DNA of 64,000 nt from Valencia hispanica (GCA_963556495.2 OY747713.1:1736321-1800320); one strand, 5' to 3'. Counted from the stretch's first letter, positions 16,704 to 28,285 are shown. The notes: generated by a model from the sequence alone, not told the origin. Translations and numbers: made by a program.

Positions 16704-18228
16704 GACGGACGGACAGATAGATCTGCGCCCACCCAAGGCATGACTCAACCCAGCTGCTGCTTAACAGCTTCAGGACAACAGGGGGCCCTCAAGAGCGCAC
16801 AAATCCTCAGACAGGACAGAGTGACGTACTCAGGTTGGAGACATCGTCATTTTTTTGTTGTTGACCGAATGAAGGAATGAACTAATACAAGAAAGAAAGA
16901 ATGAAGGAACAAACGTCGGTACCTTCCTGCGTCACAGATGGCTTGTCCTCTGACTGAAGCCATCTGTCTCCGATGAGGAAACAACGAGGTTCTGCTGAGA
17001 TGCTGTGAGCAGCTGGAAACCTGTGGTAGACACCTCTCTGAACACCTCGGTTTGATGAACAACATCCAGGCTGATTTGGTTTAAAACAGCTCTGGTCCCA
17101 AAGGAGCCGCTAATGTAGACACAGTTTTATTAACCCCTAATGTCTCCTCGGATCTTCACATCGACTTTTCACACGGAGGTCCGGGGAGGCGGATCGCCAA
17201 CAATCGTCCTCTCTGCGCCTTCTTTAGACGTCTGGTGAGCGCGTTAGGAAGGTTCCTCTGAACCTAAAGTGGTCTTCGGCGGCCTGATCTGCAGACAGCA
17301 GGTTCTGAAGGAGATGTTCCGTATCCTGGTGCTTCAGAGCTCAGATTGTCAGCCAGGTACCGTCGGATCGTCCGGATCTGAGGAGAAGAGACTCGGAACG
17401 CCGGAGGAGAGCAGACAGCTGGACCTGGACTGCTGGTGCACTATTACAGAACATGGTGGAGAGATGGAGCTGATGGTGCATCTCTGTTAGCTCCAGAAGG
17501 CCTGTTCAGAGTACCCCCCGACCCCTCCTAGCTAATTATGCTGCAGCCTGATGGAGCGTGCAGAGATGAGTGGGTTTAGACAATAGATGGATGGATAATA
17601 ATCAGAGAACACGATACGACCAGCCAACATCAGTGGTTGAGCATGTGTGTGTGTGTGTGTGTGTTTTTTGGGGCACTCAACCTTCCCATGAGAGAATAAT
17701 GACAGTTCTGCCTCCCACACAGACTCCATTACCCAGAGTTCTGCTTCTCTGTCACCATTGTCAGAGAAACACACACCACCCCACATACCGCCCACGTATG
17801 ACCCTGATGGAGCCCATCTGTGGTTCCAGGAGAGCTTCTCTGCAGCCTCTTGGCCCGGTTTGGGGAGCAGAACCACGCCGTGCCGGTTCTGTTTGCTGAC
17901 ATGTGAAGAGAGCTGGACCTGCAGGTGAATTTAGAATCCAACTCAACGTGTGAACAGATTTCCCTGCAACAGAACCAACCCCTTCATCCTGTGGTTTCTT
18001 CATTAGGAGTGACACGTCTCCGTCACTCAGACTGACTCCGACTCTGAAATGAGGTTTTTCTCTTTGCCGTCTCCATCCTCAGCACCGACCGTGCAGGCGT
18101 AGTGAATCACAGCGAATTAGCAGAACGCAGAAGATCAGGATTCTCATTACAGCCAAGCTCTGTCTGATTCTGCTCGGTCCTGCCGTTATTTCCCATTACA
18201 GCGTTTTACAGAGAACACCTGATTTCTG
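16704..18228. other. No gene recognised; small TG run
   Basis: Unique-looking DNA with scattered short frames. A (TG)n run lies at 17644-17664. No domain recognised. Confidence 0.5.
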
Positions 18229-18411
18229 CTTACAACTCAAAAAAAATTGAATGTAATTGAATTAAGTTTATCTAACTTCATTTATTCACATTTGTTTAAC
18301 TTGACAACTTAATGAACGTAATAAATTTACTTGGATAAACTTAGTTCAGTTACATGTGACCAATTAACGCAATGTATTTGAGTTGGATCACCGATTCTCT
18401 TTTTTCCAGTG
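18229..18411. mobile_element. MITE-like palindromic repeat
   Basis: GAATTAAGTTTATCTAACTT near 18260 is the imperfect reverse complement of ACTTGGATAAACTTAGTTCA near 18330. The right end reads CTTTTTTCCAGTG. The structure resembles small teleost palindromic MITEs, but I could not read a target duplication. Confidence 0.45.
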
Positions 18412-18622
18412 AACCAGAGACGCTCTGATTCCTGATGGTTTGGATCGGCACCAGAAGGTTGAACACTCAGTGTGAATGTGAGCTTCCTCCTGATGATGAA
18501 GGGATGTTTGCTGCAGCTGGAGTCAGGAAAACAAGAGCCGGAGCAGATCTGCTCAACTCTGGTGAACTTCAGGTGAACTTACACCTGTTCTAGTGATAAT
18601 AAGCAGGACAGTTGATGTTCAC

Positions 18623-19941
18623 CAGAAGTGGGTGGTAACTAGTTACATATCATATAGTTACTTTTTAGAAAGAAATGGTATTTTAAGAGCACTTTTGCTC
18701 TGCCATATTTTTTACTTTTACTTGAGATATAATATAATAAAGTATCACTAGTTTTACTCGTGTAAAATGTCTGGATGCTCTACCCACTGTCAGTAAATTC
18801 ACTGAATGAACAAACATATTTTAACCAAAAATACAGCAGACACACACCTACAGTTTATTATAGGACACCTCCTGTTTCTGCACAAGCTTTGGTTTTCTAT
18901 GTTGAACTTGTTGCATTTTAAGGTCACGTGAATTTACAGTAAACACCATAAATTGTCACTGGAAATACTTTTTACCTTGTCCTAAGATATATTTAGTAAT
19001 TTCCTACTGTAAGTATTGGTATTATATTGGGAAAAAGTGACTTAGAAAAGTGTTTCTCCTGCTTAGGATTATCACGTTTGCTTATTAAAAGACCCAAATG
19101 CAGCAAGTAAAGATAAGTGATTTAATAACAAAACAAGGAACATGGCCTTAGAAACTCAGGAGGATAAAAGGCAGCAACGGGGAAAACAGGAACCAGGCAG
19201 GAAAGATAGACGACAAACCAGCCAGTAGTGAATGAATGAGAATCGTTTAAATACTGAGGAGGAAGAGAGGAAATGGCAGAGAAACCCGAGGACCAATCAG
19301 TGGGAAGCCGTCGCAGGTGAGAAGGAGAGAACAGGTGGAGGCAATTAGCAGCTGGGGCAGAGAGGGAAAATGGTAAGGATGAAACATAAAGGCTGAGAAC
19401 AAAACATAAGAAATGACTAGACAGAGAACTGTACTGAAGAGGAATGAACTATAACAGAACTAACGGGACAAACAATGAGAGGAAAAAGAAAATAAGACTA
19501 AACAAGGAAGCAAAAGGTGAAAATATCTAAAGATAGGACATGAAGACAAAGCCCAAAATATGTAACTCTATGAACCAAAAGTATAAAAGACGAGAAACCT
19601 AACATAAGAGCACCTGAGGGTAAAAGAGGGTGAGAAAACGTGGTGGAAGGAAGAACTCAAATAACGCATAACAAAACACCAAGAAGTAAACAAAAATGTT
19701 AATGCAAACTCAAAACTCAAAAACCTAAGGAACCTAACAAGGATTTGTTATTTTGTAATTTTTTATTTGCATCATTTTTTATTTATTTTAATCATTAAAA
19801 TACCAGGATTTGTCTGACGATTTTAAAAATATTAGATCAGATGTTACACTGTACACACTCTTACCGACGGCTACTTTTCACTTTGTTGAAGTGGTGCTAC
19901 TCTTACTTGAGTACTATTTGTGGGTGCTCTCCCCACCTCAG
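18623..19941. mobile_element. hAT-like non-autonomous element with nested repeat
   Basis: The left end is CAGAAGTGGGTGGTAAC and the right end (reverse complement) CTGAGGTGGGGAGAGCAC, an imperfect inverted repeat of hAT type. Next to them are ATGTTCAC (18615-18622) and ATGTTCCC (19942-19949), an 8-bp target duplication matching at 7 of 8. The right subterminal sequence reads, in reverse, GTACTCAAGTAAGAGTAG, typical of fish hAT derivatives. Copy B of the dispersed family sits inside at 19071-19738. No transposase frame is present. Confidence 0.75.
19071..19738 (+). mobile_element. Dispersed non-autonomous element, copy B
   Basis: It starts ATCACGTTTGCTT with AGACCCAAATGCAGCAAGTA and ends GGAACCTAAC. 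From about 19190 to the end it aligns, by eye almost base for base, with the reverse complement of copy C at 51453-52050, for example GAGGACCAATCAGTGGGAAG, AACAGGTGGAGGCAATTAGC and AACTAACGGGACAAACAATG. Flanks TAGGATT and AAGGATT suggest a ~7-bp target duplication. It is inserted in the hAT-like element and so is younger than it. No coding frame. Confidence 0.8.
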
Positions 19942-19949
19942 ATGTTCCC

Positions 19950-20512
19950 AGCTGTAATTATCCTGACTTGGAGCGTTACTGAGGCTCAGATCAAGCGTTA
20001 ACCATCTCATCAGACCCCAGAAGAAGGGTGGTCTCCACAGCGCCACCATGACCTACTCGTTGTAGTGATCAGTGGGGCTGATTTATCAGCCTTTGCTCTG
20101 AAACCTGCTGTGACTGCTGTCTGCAGGCTCGCATTCTTCATGCATTCATGAAAACCTGCAGCTTACCCATGCAAACAGAAGCAGCAACCTTCACACAGGG
20201 AGGCTGTTTGCTGACATGGACAGATTGCTCCTGCCCTCCGCTGTGGGGACGACGGTAATTCATCAGCTTGACCTCTTTCTGGAACAGATCCTGTTTATGC
20301 TTCGTTTTTACCGCTGGCACACACGCTCAGGTCATCTGCTCTGATTCCAAACATGAGCGAACAGAGGAAGATCGCAGCTCTGGAAAAACATCCCTGATGC
20401 TCCACGAGCAAACCGCTGATCCATCGGAAACCAGACTGTCACCATTCATGGCTGAAGACTAAAGTCAGGTCTGAGCAGAAACCAAACTAAAGGTTCTATA
20501 TGGGATAAGATT
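19950..20512. other. No gene recognised
   Basis: Unique-looking DNA. The short frames at 20138-20320 and 20268-20462 have no recognisable features. Confidence 0.45.
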
Positions 20513-21475
20513 TGTGCAAAAAGATAAACCGAAAAATACAGTCTCAAACAAAACCTATCAGAATAAAGGAACCACCCAGAACATTTCAGAGGCAAAGATG
20601 GGAAATTCACAAACCAAACAAATCACTCTGAAACAAAACGAACTCATTCATGAGTGAATATTTATATTTCAGAACCAAAAATGTATTTTTGCTTCCTAAC
20701 TATTCTCATTTTATTTCTTTGACACAACTTTTTTGTTCTTCACTATTCAGGCTTTTATTCTGAAGAGCATGTTTTCATTCTGCCGACATCTTTGCTTCTG
20801 TGTGGAGCCATAATCTTTGCGTATTAGAAAGAAATATTTCAAATTGAAAACATGTAAACTGAAAATGAAAGTCAAGTTTTTATTGTTTACTTTAAAAAAA
20901 ATTGGATTCAAAATAAAATAAAATGAATTGTGTTGAATGTTTATATTAATAGAAATATCAATGGTATTTTTTATTTTTTATTTTTCTGAATACATTTTAA
21001 TTCAACATTTTCAGTTTGATAAAAAAAAATTCCTTCAGTTTCAGATTATATTTTTTTCTGATTCAGATCTTTCTAATTAAGATCAAAAAAGTTCTTTACA
21101 GCTTCAGATCCTTTTTCCTGTTTTTCAGTTTCAAACCTTTGGCCCTGAAGGGGCGTGGTGGGCGGGGCTACACACAGAGGGGCGTGGAATCACGAGTGAC
21201 ATCAGAAGCAGGAACCTGAAGACGTTCCCTCTATCATGTTGCCTTCAGGAAACGTGGGAATGAACATAATCTATCAAACACCTGCTGCACTGTATTATTA
21301 CATGATTGGTAGAGAATGCATGAAGCGTAACCACTGAAGCTCCGTTATTAAAGCTGTTTCAGTCATTATGCTGTAAGAGCAGTTTTCCCAACCACTGCAT
21401 CAGAAATGGACATTTCCCATGCCCCTAAAGTAGCGTGCATGGTACCGGGCGGGTTGTAGCCTACCTCACTGAAAG

Positions 21476-21517
21476 ATGACGTCCTCTTCAAGCAATACTG
21501 CCGACGCGAACGACCAG
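21476..21517 (+). CDS. Candidate short first exon (14 codons) before a splice donor
   Basis: ATG at 21476 opens a 14-codon frame, MTSSSSNTADANDQ, ending exactly at CAG followed by GTAAGTG, a near-consensus splice donor at 21518. GC-box-like sequence lies about 300 bp upstream. A second donor-like AAG/GTGAGC occurs near 21820. The exon reading is inference from start and donor only. I see no acceptor, downstream exon or family match. It could equally be chance inside a transposable element. Confidence 0.2.
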
Positions 21518-21696
21518 GTAAGTGTTTGATTCTAGAATGATTACACCTTCTGCCCTTTGCTACTGCTTCTCTGGATTTTCAGCTCTAAGTTTTTGCTTTT
21601 GCGTTAGATAAAAAGTCTCAGTGGGAGGGGCTTATCAGCGCTCCAATCTCATTGGCTATGAGAGTTTGGAGTGAGTGGCTGGCTGTTTGGCAGACA

Positions 21697-21728
21697 AAGA
21701 AGAAGAAGAAGAAGAAGAAGAAGAAGAG
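21697..21728. repeat. (GAA)n microsatellite
   Basis: About 10 GAA/AGA units. Confidence 0.9.
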
Positions 21729-22047
21729 CGTTACTTGGATGTTGTTTATTCACACTCAGTTTTACTGTGAGCAAGAAGGGCTGGACCAGCAAAAATATCA
21801 ATCTGGAACGTAAGATTGCAAAGGTGAGCAATGCAATTCATTAGAGATATATATTATATGCTTTAACGTGTTTTGCATTACATTTGAAATATATTTAAGC
21901 TGTAAATATTTAAAGTATATTTAAAGCTATTAATTTTTGTTGTGAAATTCCCATTTTTGCTTCTGAAATGTTCTATTTGGTTGCTTTATTCTGGTAGATT
22001 TTGTGTGAGACTGTATTTTTTTGCTTTGCACCTATTTGTTGTTTGCC

Positions 22048-23691
22048 AGTCGCCAAATAAATACAAAGAAGTGGAAGAAGGGCGCTGTGTTATTTTTAGG
22101 CTAATATGAGCATGCTAAAGCAAGTTATGATGAAAACTTTGTGATAAATACATACAAGGAAGGAAATGACTAAGGTTCTGAGTGGCAGATTATGTTGGAT
22201 TGTGGACGTCTGACTTTTTGTGGACTAGATGTTTTATTGGAGGACATTAATTGCACCCTTGTGGATGTAAAAAGATAGTTTTTGTTTGAGATGGTTCTGT
22301 TCTGTCAGTGATATCAGGCTTCAAACGGTGAGTTGCTCATTATAGTTTGACACAAGCGTTCACTGTGTCTGGAGGTATGATTTTATCCTTGACTGGCATA
22401 CATCAATAACAAGAATCTTAGCTTTCTAATGATGTATAATATGGTCTGCGTTTGATCATCATTCACCGAGACGCAGAAATAAAGTCTCCACGCCTGCAAG
22501 TTGAACTCCAGCCCATAAAAGTGGGACCCCGGTGGAGTCCAACATCCACTGGGATGAATCAGTCTAATCTCCTGCAGTGTGAAGCAAGATCTCACTGCTG
22601 TGCTGCAGCAGGAGGCCTCTTATCACAGCAGACCATGGCGGACATGATGCCGGACGGATCAGAGAACTTTCCTTCAAACTGTCCCAGTACCTGGCCTAAA
22701 ATCAAATGCACACCACACTTTTCAGTTTCTTATAGTGGAAGTATTTTTTTTACATAATATCCATCAGAGTGTGTGAGTCAGATAGAAATCATTCAGCTGA
22801 TAGTTGTTCTATCTGCCATCATCACGCCTGGCCAGCCTAGCTCCCACCTGTGGTCAGGTCCTCCTCCAAGCACCAAACCCCAACATCGTCTCAGCTTTTC
22901 TCCCAGCAGAGATGCTTTCTGGAATCCTCAAACCTGGGAATGTTCTTCCTGTGATCTCTGTTCATCCTGGACGGTCAGAGTTCAGTTGTGAGAATCGGGA
23001 CAGAGTGGTAATAGGAAGGAGAGAACAGTAGGATGAGGGATGGATGCAGGTCGGGGAGATCATCCTTCCACCATCAGTTGATCTCAGATACTTTGATAAA
23101 CCTGATTCTGATCTCTCTCCGTCGTGCATGTGAATGTGTGACTCGCCTGTCAAACAGATGACATGTTTGTCCCTTTGAAGGCTGCGAACCAATCCAAACA
23201 AATTCTTCATTCCTGCTGCGTCCATCAGTCAGCCGAGGATGATCAGCGAAGCTTTTCTACGACGGAGAAAGACGTGTCCTCATCGCTGCTGTTCAGCGAC
23301 AGCGAGGAGGCGTCCTAATAAGCAGCTGGAACGAGCTCGGCTCCTCAGCATCACCTGTCAGTGTCTCAGGAAGTGAATATATGACGCTGATAAATCTAAT
23401 CAGCAGTAATGGCTGCTGCTGCCAGAACCTGACGACCACAGTCGGACTATACGGCTACCACTGGGGCTACTGGTTTACTCCCACAACATTTGAGTATTTT
23501 TATTCATAAACTGTCTGCTGAAGGTCAGGAGTGAAGTTGTCACCAAAGAACCATCTATTGTGGAAAAACTTGAAAAAAATTATTAGGAATTTAAAAGTGG
23601 GCTGGATAAAAGTGAGACATATACTTAGTTTTAGCGTAGAGGGAATGCAAGTTTTTTAGTTTTTTTTCCTGCTTCCGTGCTCGATATGTTT
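22048..23691. other. No gene recognised
   Basis: Unique-looking DNA. The open frames at 22452-22757, 22773-23031 and 22962-23225 overlap on both strands without domain signals. Confidence 0.5.
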
Positions 23692-24416
23692 GTAAAGTTC
23701 CACTCAAACGTTATTTGGGTTATTTAGCCTGTCATAAGAGAAAAATTATTATGGTTAATTTTTTAAAATCACATTTGCATCCGTGTTATTTATTTATACA
23801 TGATAGTTTCAACTAAAATATTTAGTTGGCAAGCTAAATATTTAGTTTACTAACTAAAATCTTGTTAACAAGCTAAATATTTGATTTGGAAACTAAATAT
23901 TTAGCTTGAAGCTAAACTGGCTTGCTAAATATTAAGCTAATATGCAAATTTACTTGGCGATAACCGGAAGTCGACTACCAAAATTAAAGCTGGGTCTTGT
24001 GAACCTCCATATAAACTGTTGGCGAGTTTGAATGTCACTGTTTATTTTCCTCCCAACATTTCAGTTTAAAACATAGGATAACGCCAACACAGACATTTAC
24101 TGATGGATTCACAGCAACAGGAGGTTATATAGAGGTTAGCAAGACCCAGCTTTTATTTTGGTAGTCCATTTCAACTTATCAGCACATGACTGCTTATTAT
24201 CTAAACATTTAGGTCGGAGTTCATTTATTTAGCTATATATTTAGCTAGCCACTTTAGCTTGCTAGCTAATCATTTAGTTTGTAAAATAAACATTCAGTTT
24301 GAAACTGTGACATTTATAAATGAATAAATAACATGGATGCAGATATGACTGAAAAATGAACCCCCGTTTTTATAAGCCAAATTGTTGCTGTTAATTTTTG
24401 ACTGCGTAACTTTTAC
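23692..24416. mobile_element. Foldback element of the TTTAGCTAAATA family, copy 1
   Basis: The left end is GTAAAGTTCC...TTATTTGGGTTATTTAGCC and the right end, in reverse complement, GTAAAAGTTACGCAGTCAAA. An inner pair (CTACCAAAATTAAAGCTGGG and CCCAGCTTTTATTTTGGTAG) is also inverted, so the whole element folds back. Between them are arms of TTTAGTTTGAAGCTAAATA-type repeats. It matches the copy at 33932-34750 end to end. No coding frame. Confidence 0.75.
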
Positions 24417-24511
24417 AGACTTCACCCTGAATAGTGTACTGTCTCTCTGGGTTTTTGAATCAATATTTAGTTTTTCTGTAAAATAAACAAATATCTCTCA
24501 GATTAATCTTG

Positions 24512-24676
24512 TGTTTTTGGGCCTGAGTGGCCTTTATTGACAGTGGACAGAGAGGTGGGGGAGGACATGTGGCAAAGGTCACCAGGGACGGGACTTGAAC
24601 CGGGGACGGCTGCGTCGAGGACTGAGGCCTCTGCACATGGGGCGCCCGCTCCAACCACTGCGCCACGCGACGCTCC
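24512..24676 (-). mobile_element. tRNA-derived SINE with 15-bp target duplication
   Basis: The minus strand reads as a tRNA-derived SINE. It has an A box, TGGCGCAGTGG, and a B box, GGTTCAAGTCC. Next comes the body with CATGTCCTCCCCCACC, and it ends in CAATAAAGGCC. Both flanks carry CTCAGATTAATCTTG (24497-24511 and 24677-24691), an exact target duplication typical of LINE-driven retroposition. The internal Pol III promoter boxes look intact. The exact duplication suggests a fairly recent insertion. Confidence 0.92.
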
Positions 24677-24691
24677 CTCAGATTAATCTTG

Positions 24692-25340
24692 GAAAACATT
24701 GGGAAGTTGTTGTTTTTTTTATCCTCTTTATACATAATTAGCTTTATTGCATAATCAACCAAATCTCGCATGGGTCCCCAAAAAGCTGGAAACGGCCCTG
24801 CTGACGTTCTGCTGCAGAGGAAATGTAGTTCCTGTAGTCTGATCTGATCAGTCCTATGAAAAATGAATAATAAATAATAATTTGTCCTGGGAACGTCAGG
24901 GTTGGAGCTGCTGACTTTGTGGTGAAACCAGCAGAACTTTGGGTTCCTCTGGTTCTGATCTTCAGGATCCGGTTCTGTTTTCCCCCTGTGGGGTTAAACG
25001 GCGACCAGTGGAACCAGTTCCCGTCTGTAACCAACAACAGTCTCCTTGGTGGACATCAGAGTCCGTTGAAGTTGGATGCAGCTTTTCAGAGGAGAGCGCA
25101 GAAGATCTGGTGGGAGGCGTGAAGACTCTTCCGCGGATGATCGATGTCAGGAAGTCAGAATCCATCAAGGCTGAGGCAGGATCTGAGAGACGCTCATCCC
25201 TCAACGTTGCCATGGTTTCAAATGTTTCTGACGAATAGTGATAAAGAGCCATGCAGCAGCTTGTTCTCCTCCTTCTCTGGGCTGCTGTGCTCTCATATCA
25301 CTCCTCAGGATTTTTAAGAAGCTTTTGAGTCAACATGAAG
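24692..25340. other. No gene recognised
   Basis: Unique-looking DNA. The overlapping frames on both strands (24744-25252) share no recognisable domain. Confidence 0.45.
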
Positions 25341-26373
25341 TCCTCCTCTTCCTCCTCCTCCTCCCTCCTTCTCCCTCCTCTTCCTCCTCTTCCTCCTCCC
25401 TCCTTCTCCCTCCTCCTCCCTTCCTCCCTCTTCCTCCTCCTTCCTCGTTCCTCCTCCTCCTCCTTCCTCGTTCCTCCTCCTCCTCCTCCTCCTCCTCCTC
25501 CTCCTCCTCCTCCTCCTCCTCCTCCTCCTCCTCCTCCTCCTCCTCCTCCTCCTCCTCCTCCTCCTTCCTCCCTCTTCCTCCTCCTTCCTCCTCCTCCCTT
25601 CCTCCCTCTTCCTCCTCCTTCCTCCTCCTCCTCCTTCCTCGTTCCTCCTCCTCCTCCTCCTCCTCCTCCTTCCTCCTCTTCCCCCTCCTTCTTCCTCCTC
25701 CTCCCTCCTTCTCCCTCCTCCTCCTCCTCTTCCTCCTCCTCCTCCCTCCTCCTCCCTTCCTCCCTCTTCCTCCTCCTTCCTCCTCCTCCTCCTTCCTCCT
25801 CCTCCTCGTTCCTCCTCCTCCTCCTCTTCCTCCTCCTCCTCCCTCCTTCTCCCTCCTCCTCCCTTCCTCCCTCTTCCTCCTCCTTCCTCCTCCTCCTCCT
25901 TCCTCGTTCCTCCTCCTCCTCCTCCTCCTCCTCCTCTTCTTCCTCCTCCTTCCTTCGTTCCTCCTCCTCCTCCTCCTCCTCCTCCTCCTCCTCCTTCCTC
26001 CCTCCCTCCTCCTCCTCCTCCTCCTCCTCTTCCTCCTCCTCCTCCCTCCTTCTCCCTCCTCCTCCCTTCCTCCCTCTTCCTCCTCCTTCCTCCCTCTTCC
26101 TCCTCCTTCCTCCTCATCCTCCTTCCTCGTTCCTCCTCCTCCTCCTCCTCCTCCTCCTCCCTCCTTCCTCCCTCTTCCTCCTCCTTCCTCCTCATCCTCG
26201 TTCCTCCTCCTCCTTCCTCGTTCCTCCTCCTCCTCCTCCTCCTTCCTCCCTCCCTCCCTCCTCTCCTCCTCCTCCTCCTCCTCCTTCCTCCCTCCCTCCC
26301 TCCCTCCTCCTCCTCCTCCTCCTCCTCCTCCTTCCTCCCTCCCTCCTCCTCCTCCTCTTCCTCCTCCTCTCTC
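25341..26373. repeat. (TCC)n polypyrimidine tract, about 1.03 kb
   Basis: Almost pure C and T on the plus strand, built from TCC triplets with CCCT and CTT interruptions. Isolated G occurs in TCGTTCC and A in CTCATCC. All three plus frames (S, P, L runs) and the minus frames (E, G, R runs) stay open for over 300 codons, which is a composition effect. Homopurine-homopyrimidine tracts of this length can form triplex (H-DNA) structures. That is known behaviour of such tracts and is not demonstrated here. Confidence 0.97.
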
Positions 26374-27001
26374 AGCACTCAGAGGCTGCTGCAGAAGGAC
26401 ACAAAGGAGAAGTGAGCAGAATGACACGAAGGAGTCTTGATGTTGCATCACTGTTTAAATCTGTGTGCTGAGGCTAACAGCAGCATCAGCAGGGGGTGAA
26501 GAGGCGTGTTGGGTTTGCTAACCTACGATAGATAAAGCAAATGTAGCGTGCTGTCACACACACTGGAAGTAGGCGGGTTCAATGTAAGAACCAGCGTGAA
26601 AGATAAAAAGCCTTTAAGCTTCGTGTTTCTCATTTATTCCCAAATCCTCCCTCTGCCTTTGTTTCTGTCTTTAACTGTCATCCCATCTTCTCCTACTCGG
26701 CTCGATCTGATCGTTCTGCGCTTCCATCAAAGCACAGACAGGTAAATACTGGATATTAATACCTGGGCCAGTTATTTTCCGGTTTAACCATCTTTCTGCT
26801 TCTAAGATAAGAGTAAATCTGTGAAGAATAAACCCAGATCCAACACCATTTCTGGTGTTGATGACCTTTGTGGATTATTTGGATGTTGAGACAGTCAACA
26901 TCGACTCCTGACCTGGATTTAACCTCCCGTCCTGAGAATGCACGGGGCCACAGTGGACAGAAAAAGTAGTTAAAGTCTGCTACCCATGTGGACGGATTAT
27001 T
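26374..27001. other. No gene recognised
   Basis: Unique-looking DNA between the TCC tract and the split SINE. Confidence 0.45.
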
Positions 27002-27084
27002 GCCTTTAGTTCAGTGGTAGAGTTGTCGGCCCGCAACCCAGAAATCGTGGGTTTGATTCCAGCTTCCACCTGCTACATGTCGTT
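27002..27084 (+). mobile_element. tRNA-derived SINE, 5' part (split)
   Basis: A tRNA-like head with A box TAGTTCAGTGGTAGAG and B box GGTTTGATTCC, then GCTACATGTCG. In related fish SINEs the next words are like GTGTCCTTGG, and exactly that resumes at 28290. The SINE is therefore interrupted by the LINE at 27085-28285. Confidence 0.8.
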
Positions 27085-28285
27085 CAATTCAGTTTATTTA
27101 TATAGCGCCGATTCACAACAGATATCATCTCAAGGCACTTAACAAGAAGTCATTTCAATACATTTATACAAACATTCCAATCAGTTAAAAAGTTTTCTAT
27201 CTAAGGAATCCCAGCAGATTGCGTCAGTCATTGGCGTGAGGTTGGGCCCCGTTGATGCAGACTTTCCAACCACAGCAATCCTTCAGCAATCCCTCATACT
27301 GAGCAAGCATGTAGCGACGGTGGAGAGGAAAAACTCCCCTTTAACAGGAAGAAACCTCCAACAGAACCAGGCTCAGTAGGAGCGGCCATCTGCCACGACC
27401 GTCTGGGGGTTTGAGAAGACAGAGCAGAAACACAGAAGGAACAGAAGATCTGATATAAGAGAACTTTCTATGTTACAGAAAGTAAAAAGTTGATAACAGG
27501 ACACAGTGGATGTTCAGTTACTGGGAGCATCATCCCAGTCGATGCCCCCCGTCCAACAGGGCATTGCAGCCAAGCAGGATACCAGACCAGGTATATCTTC
27601 TATGGAGAGAAAAACACTGAGAGAAAACAAAGTTAACAGTCGAAATAACAGAATGTACTGTAATACAACTGGAGAGTAGTAGGAGAGAAAAGTAGCAGAG
27701 TGAATTAAAGTGGTCAGTCTGTCCTCCAGCAGTCTAAGCCTATAGCAGCATAACTACAGAGATAGCTCAGGATGACCTTAGCCACTCTAACTATAAGCTT
27801 TATCAAAAAGGAAAGTTTTAAGCCTGGCCTTAAAAGTAAACAGAGTGTCTGCCTCACGGACTAAAGCTGGGAGCTGGTTCCACAGGAGAGGAGCCTGATA
27901 ACTAAAAGATCTGCCTCCCATTCTACTTTTAGAGATCCTAGGAACTACAAGTAAACCTGCAGTCTGAGAGCAAAGGGCTCTGTTAGGAACATATGGACCA
28001 ATCAGATCTCTGATGTATGATGGAGCTGATTATTATGGGCTTTATATGGAAGAAGGAGGATCCTAGATTCTATTCTGGATCTAACAGGGAGCCAATGAAG
28101 GGAAGCTAAAGCAGGAGAAATGTGATCTCTCTTTTTAATATTCATCAGAACTCTTGCTGCCGCATTTTGGATCAACTGAAGGCTTTTAATGGCATTTTGT
28201 GGACTTCCTGATAGTAAAGAATTACAGTAGTCCAGCCAGAGGTAACAAATGCATGGACTAGTTTCTCAGCATCAGTCCTGGACAG
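27085..28285 (-). mobile_element. 5'-truncated LINE inserted in a SINE
   Basis: The minus strand gives the C-terminal reverse-transcriptase region: KLVHAFVTS, then LIQNAAARVL, then SPALASLHWLPVRSRI, with frame breaks. A long 3' UTR follows, ending at TTTATATAGCGCC...TTCAATTCAG near 27085. CGTT flanks both ends (27081-27084, 28286-28289), a short candidate target duplication within the SINE. A near-identical 3' end lies at 35790-36220. The family looks L2/CR1-like, and I do not assign a name. Endonuclease and catalytic RT motifs are missing through 5' truncation. Confidence 0.85.

Larger units (their letters stand above)
20513..22047. mobile_element. Inverted-repeat element with exon-like interior
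   Basis: The arm at about 20513-20622 (reverse complement containing ATTCTGATAGGTTTTGTTTG and AGACTGTATTTTT) matches the arm at about 21940-22047 (ATTCTGGTAGATTTTGTGTG, AGACTGTATTTTT). The interior has AT-rich subterminal DNA, GC-box-like GGGCGGGGC at about 21163-21171, a CCAAT-like ATTGGCT near 21650 and two splice-donor-like sites. I could not read a target duplication. It resembles the 4786-6648 element in architecture but not in sequence. Confidence 0.6.

Noticed and set aside
24560..24676. A tRNA gene on the minus strand
   Set aside because: Pol III boxes are present, but the body, tail and 15-bp target duplication show a SINE.
25238..26471. Four overlapping 350-400-residue S/P/L and E/G/R proteins
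   Set aside because: All are readings of one polypyrimidine tract; no non-repeat domain.
27002..27075. A tRNA gene on the plus strand
   Set aside because: It continues into a SINE body that resumes at 28286; no complete tRNA fold was evident.
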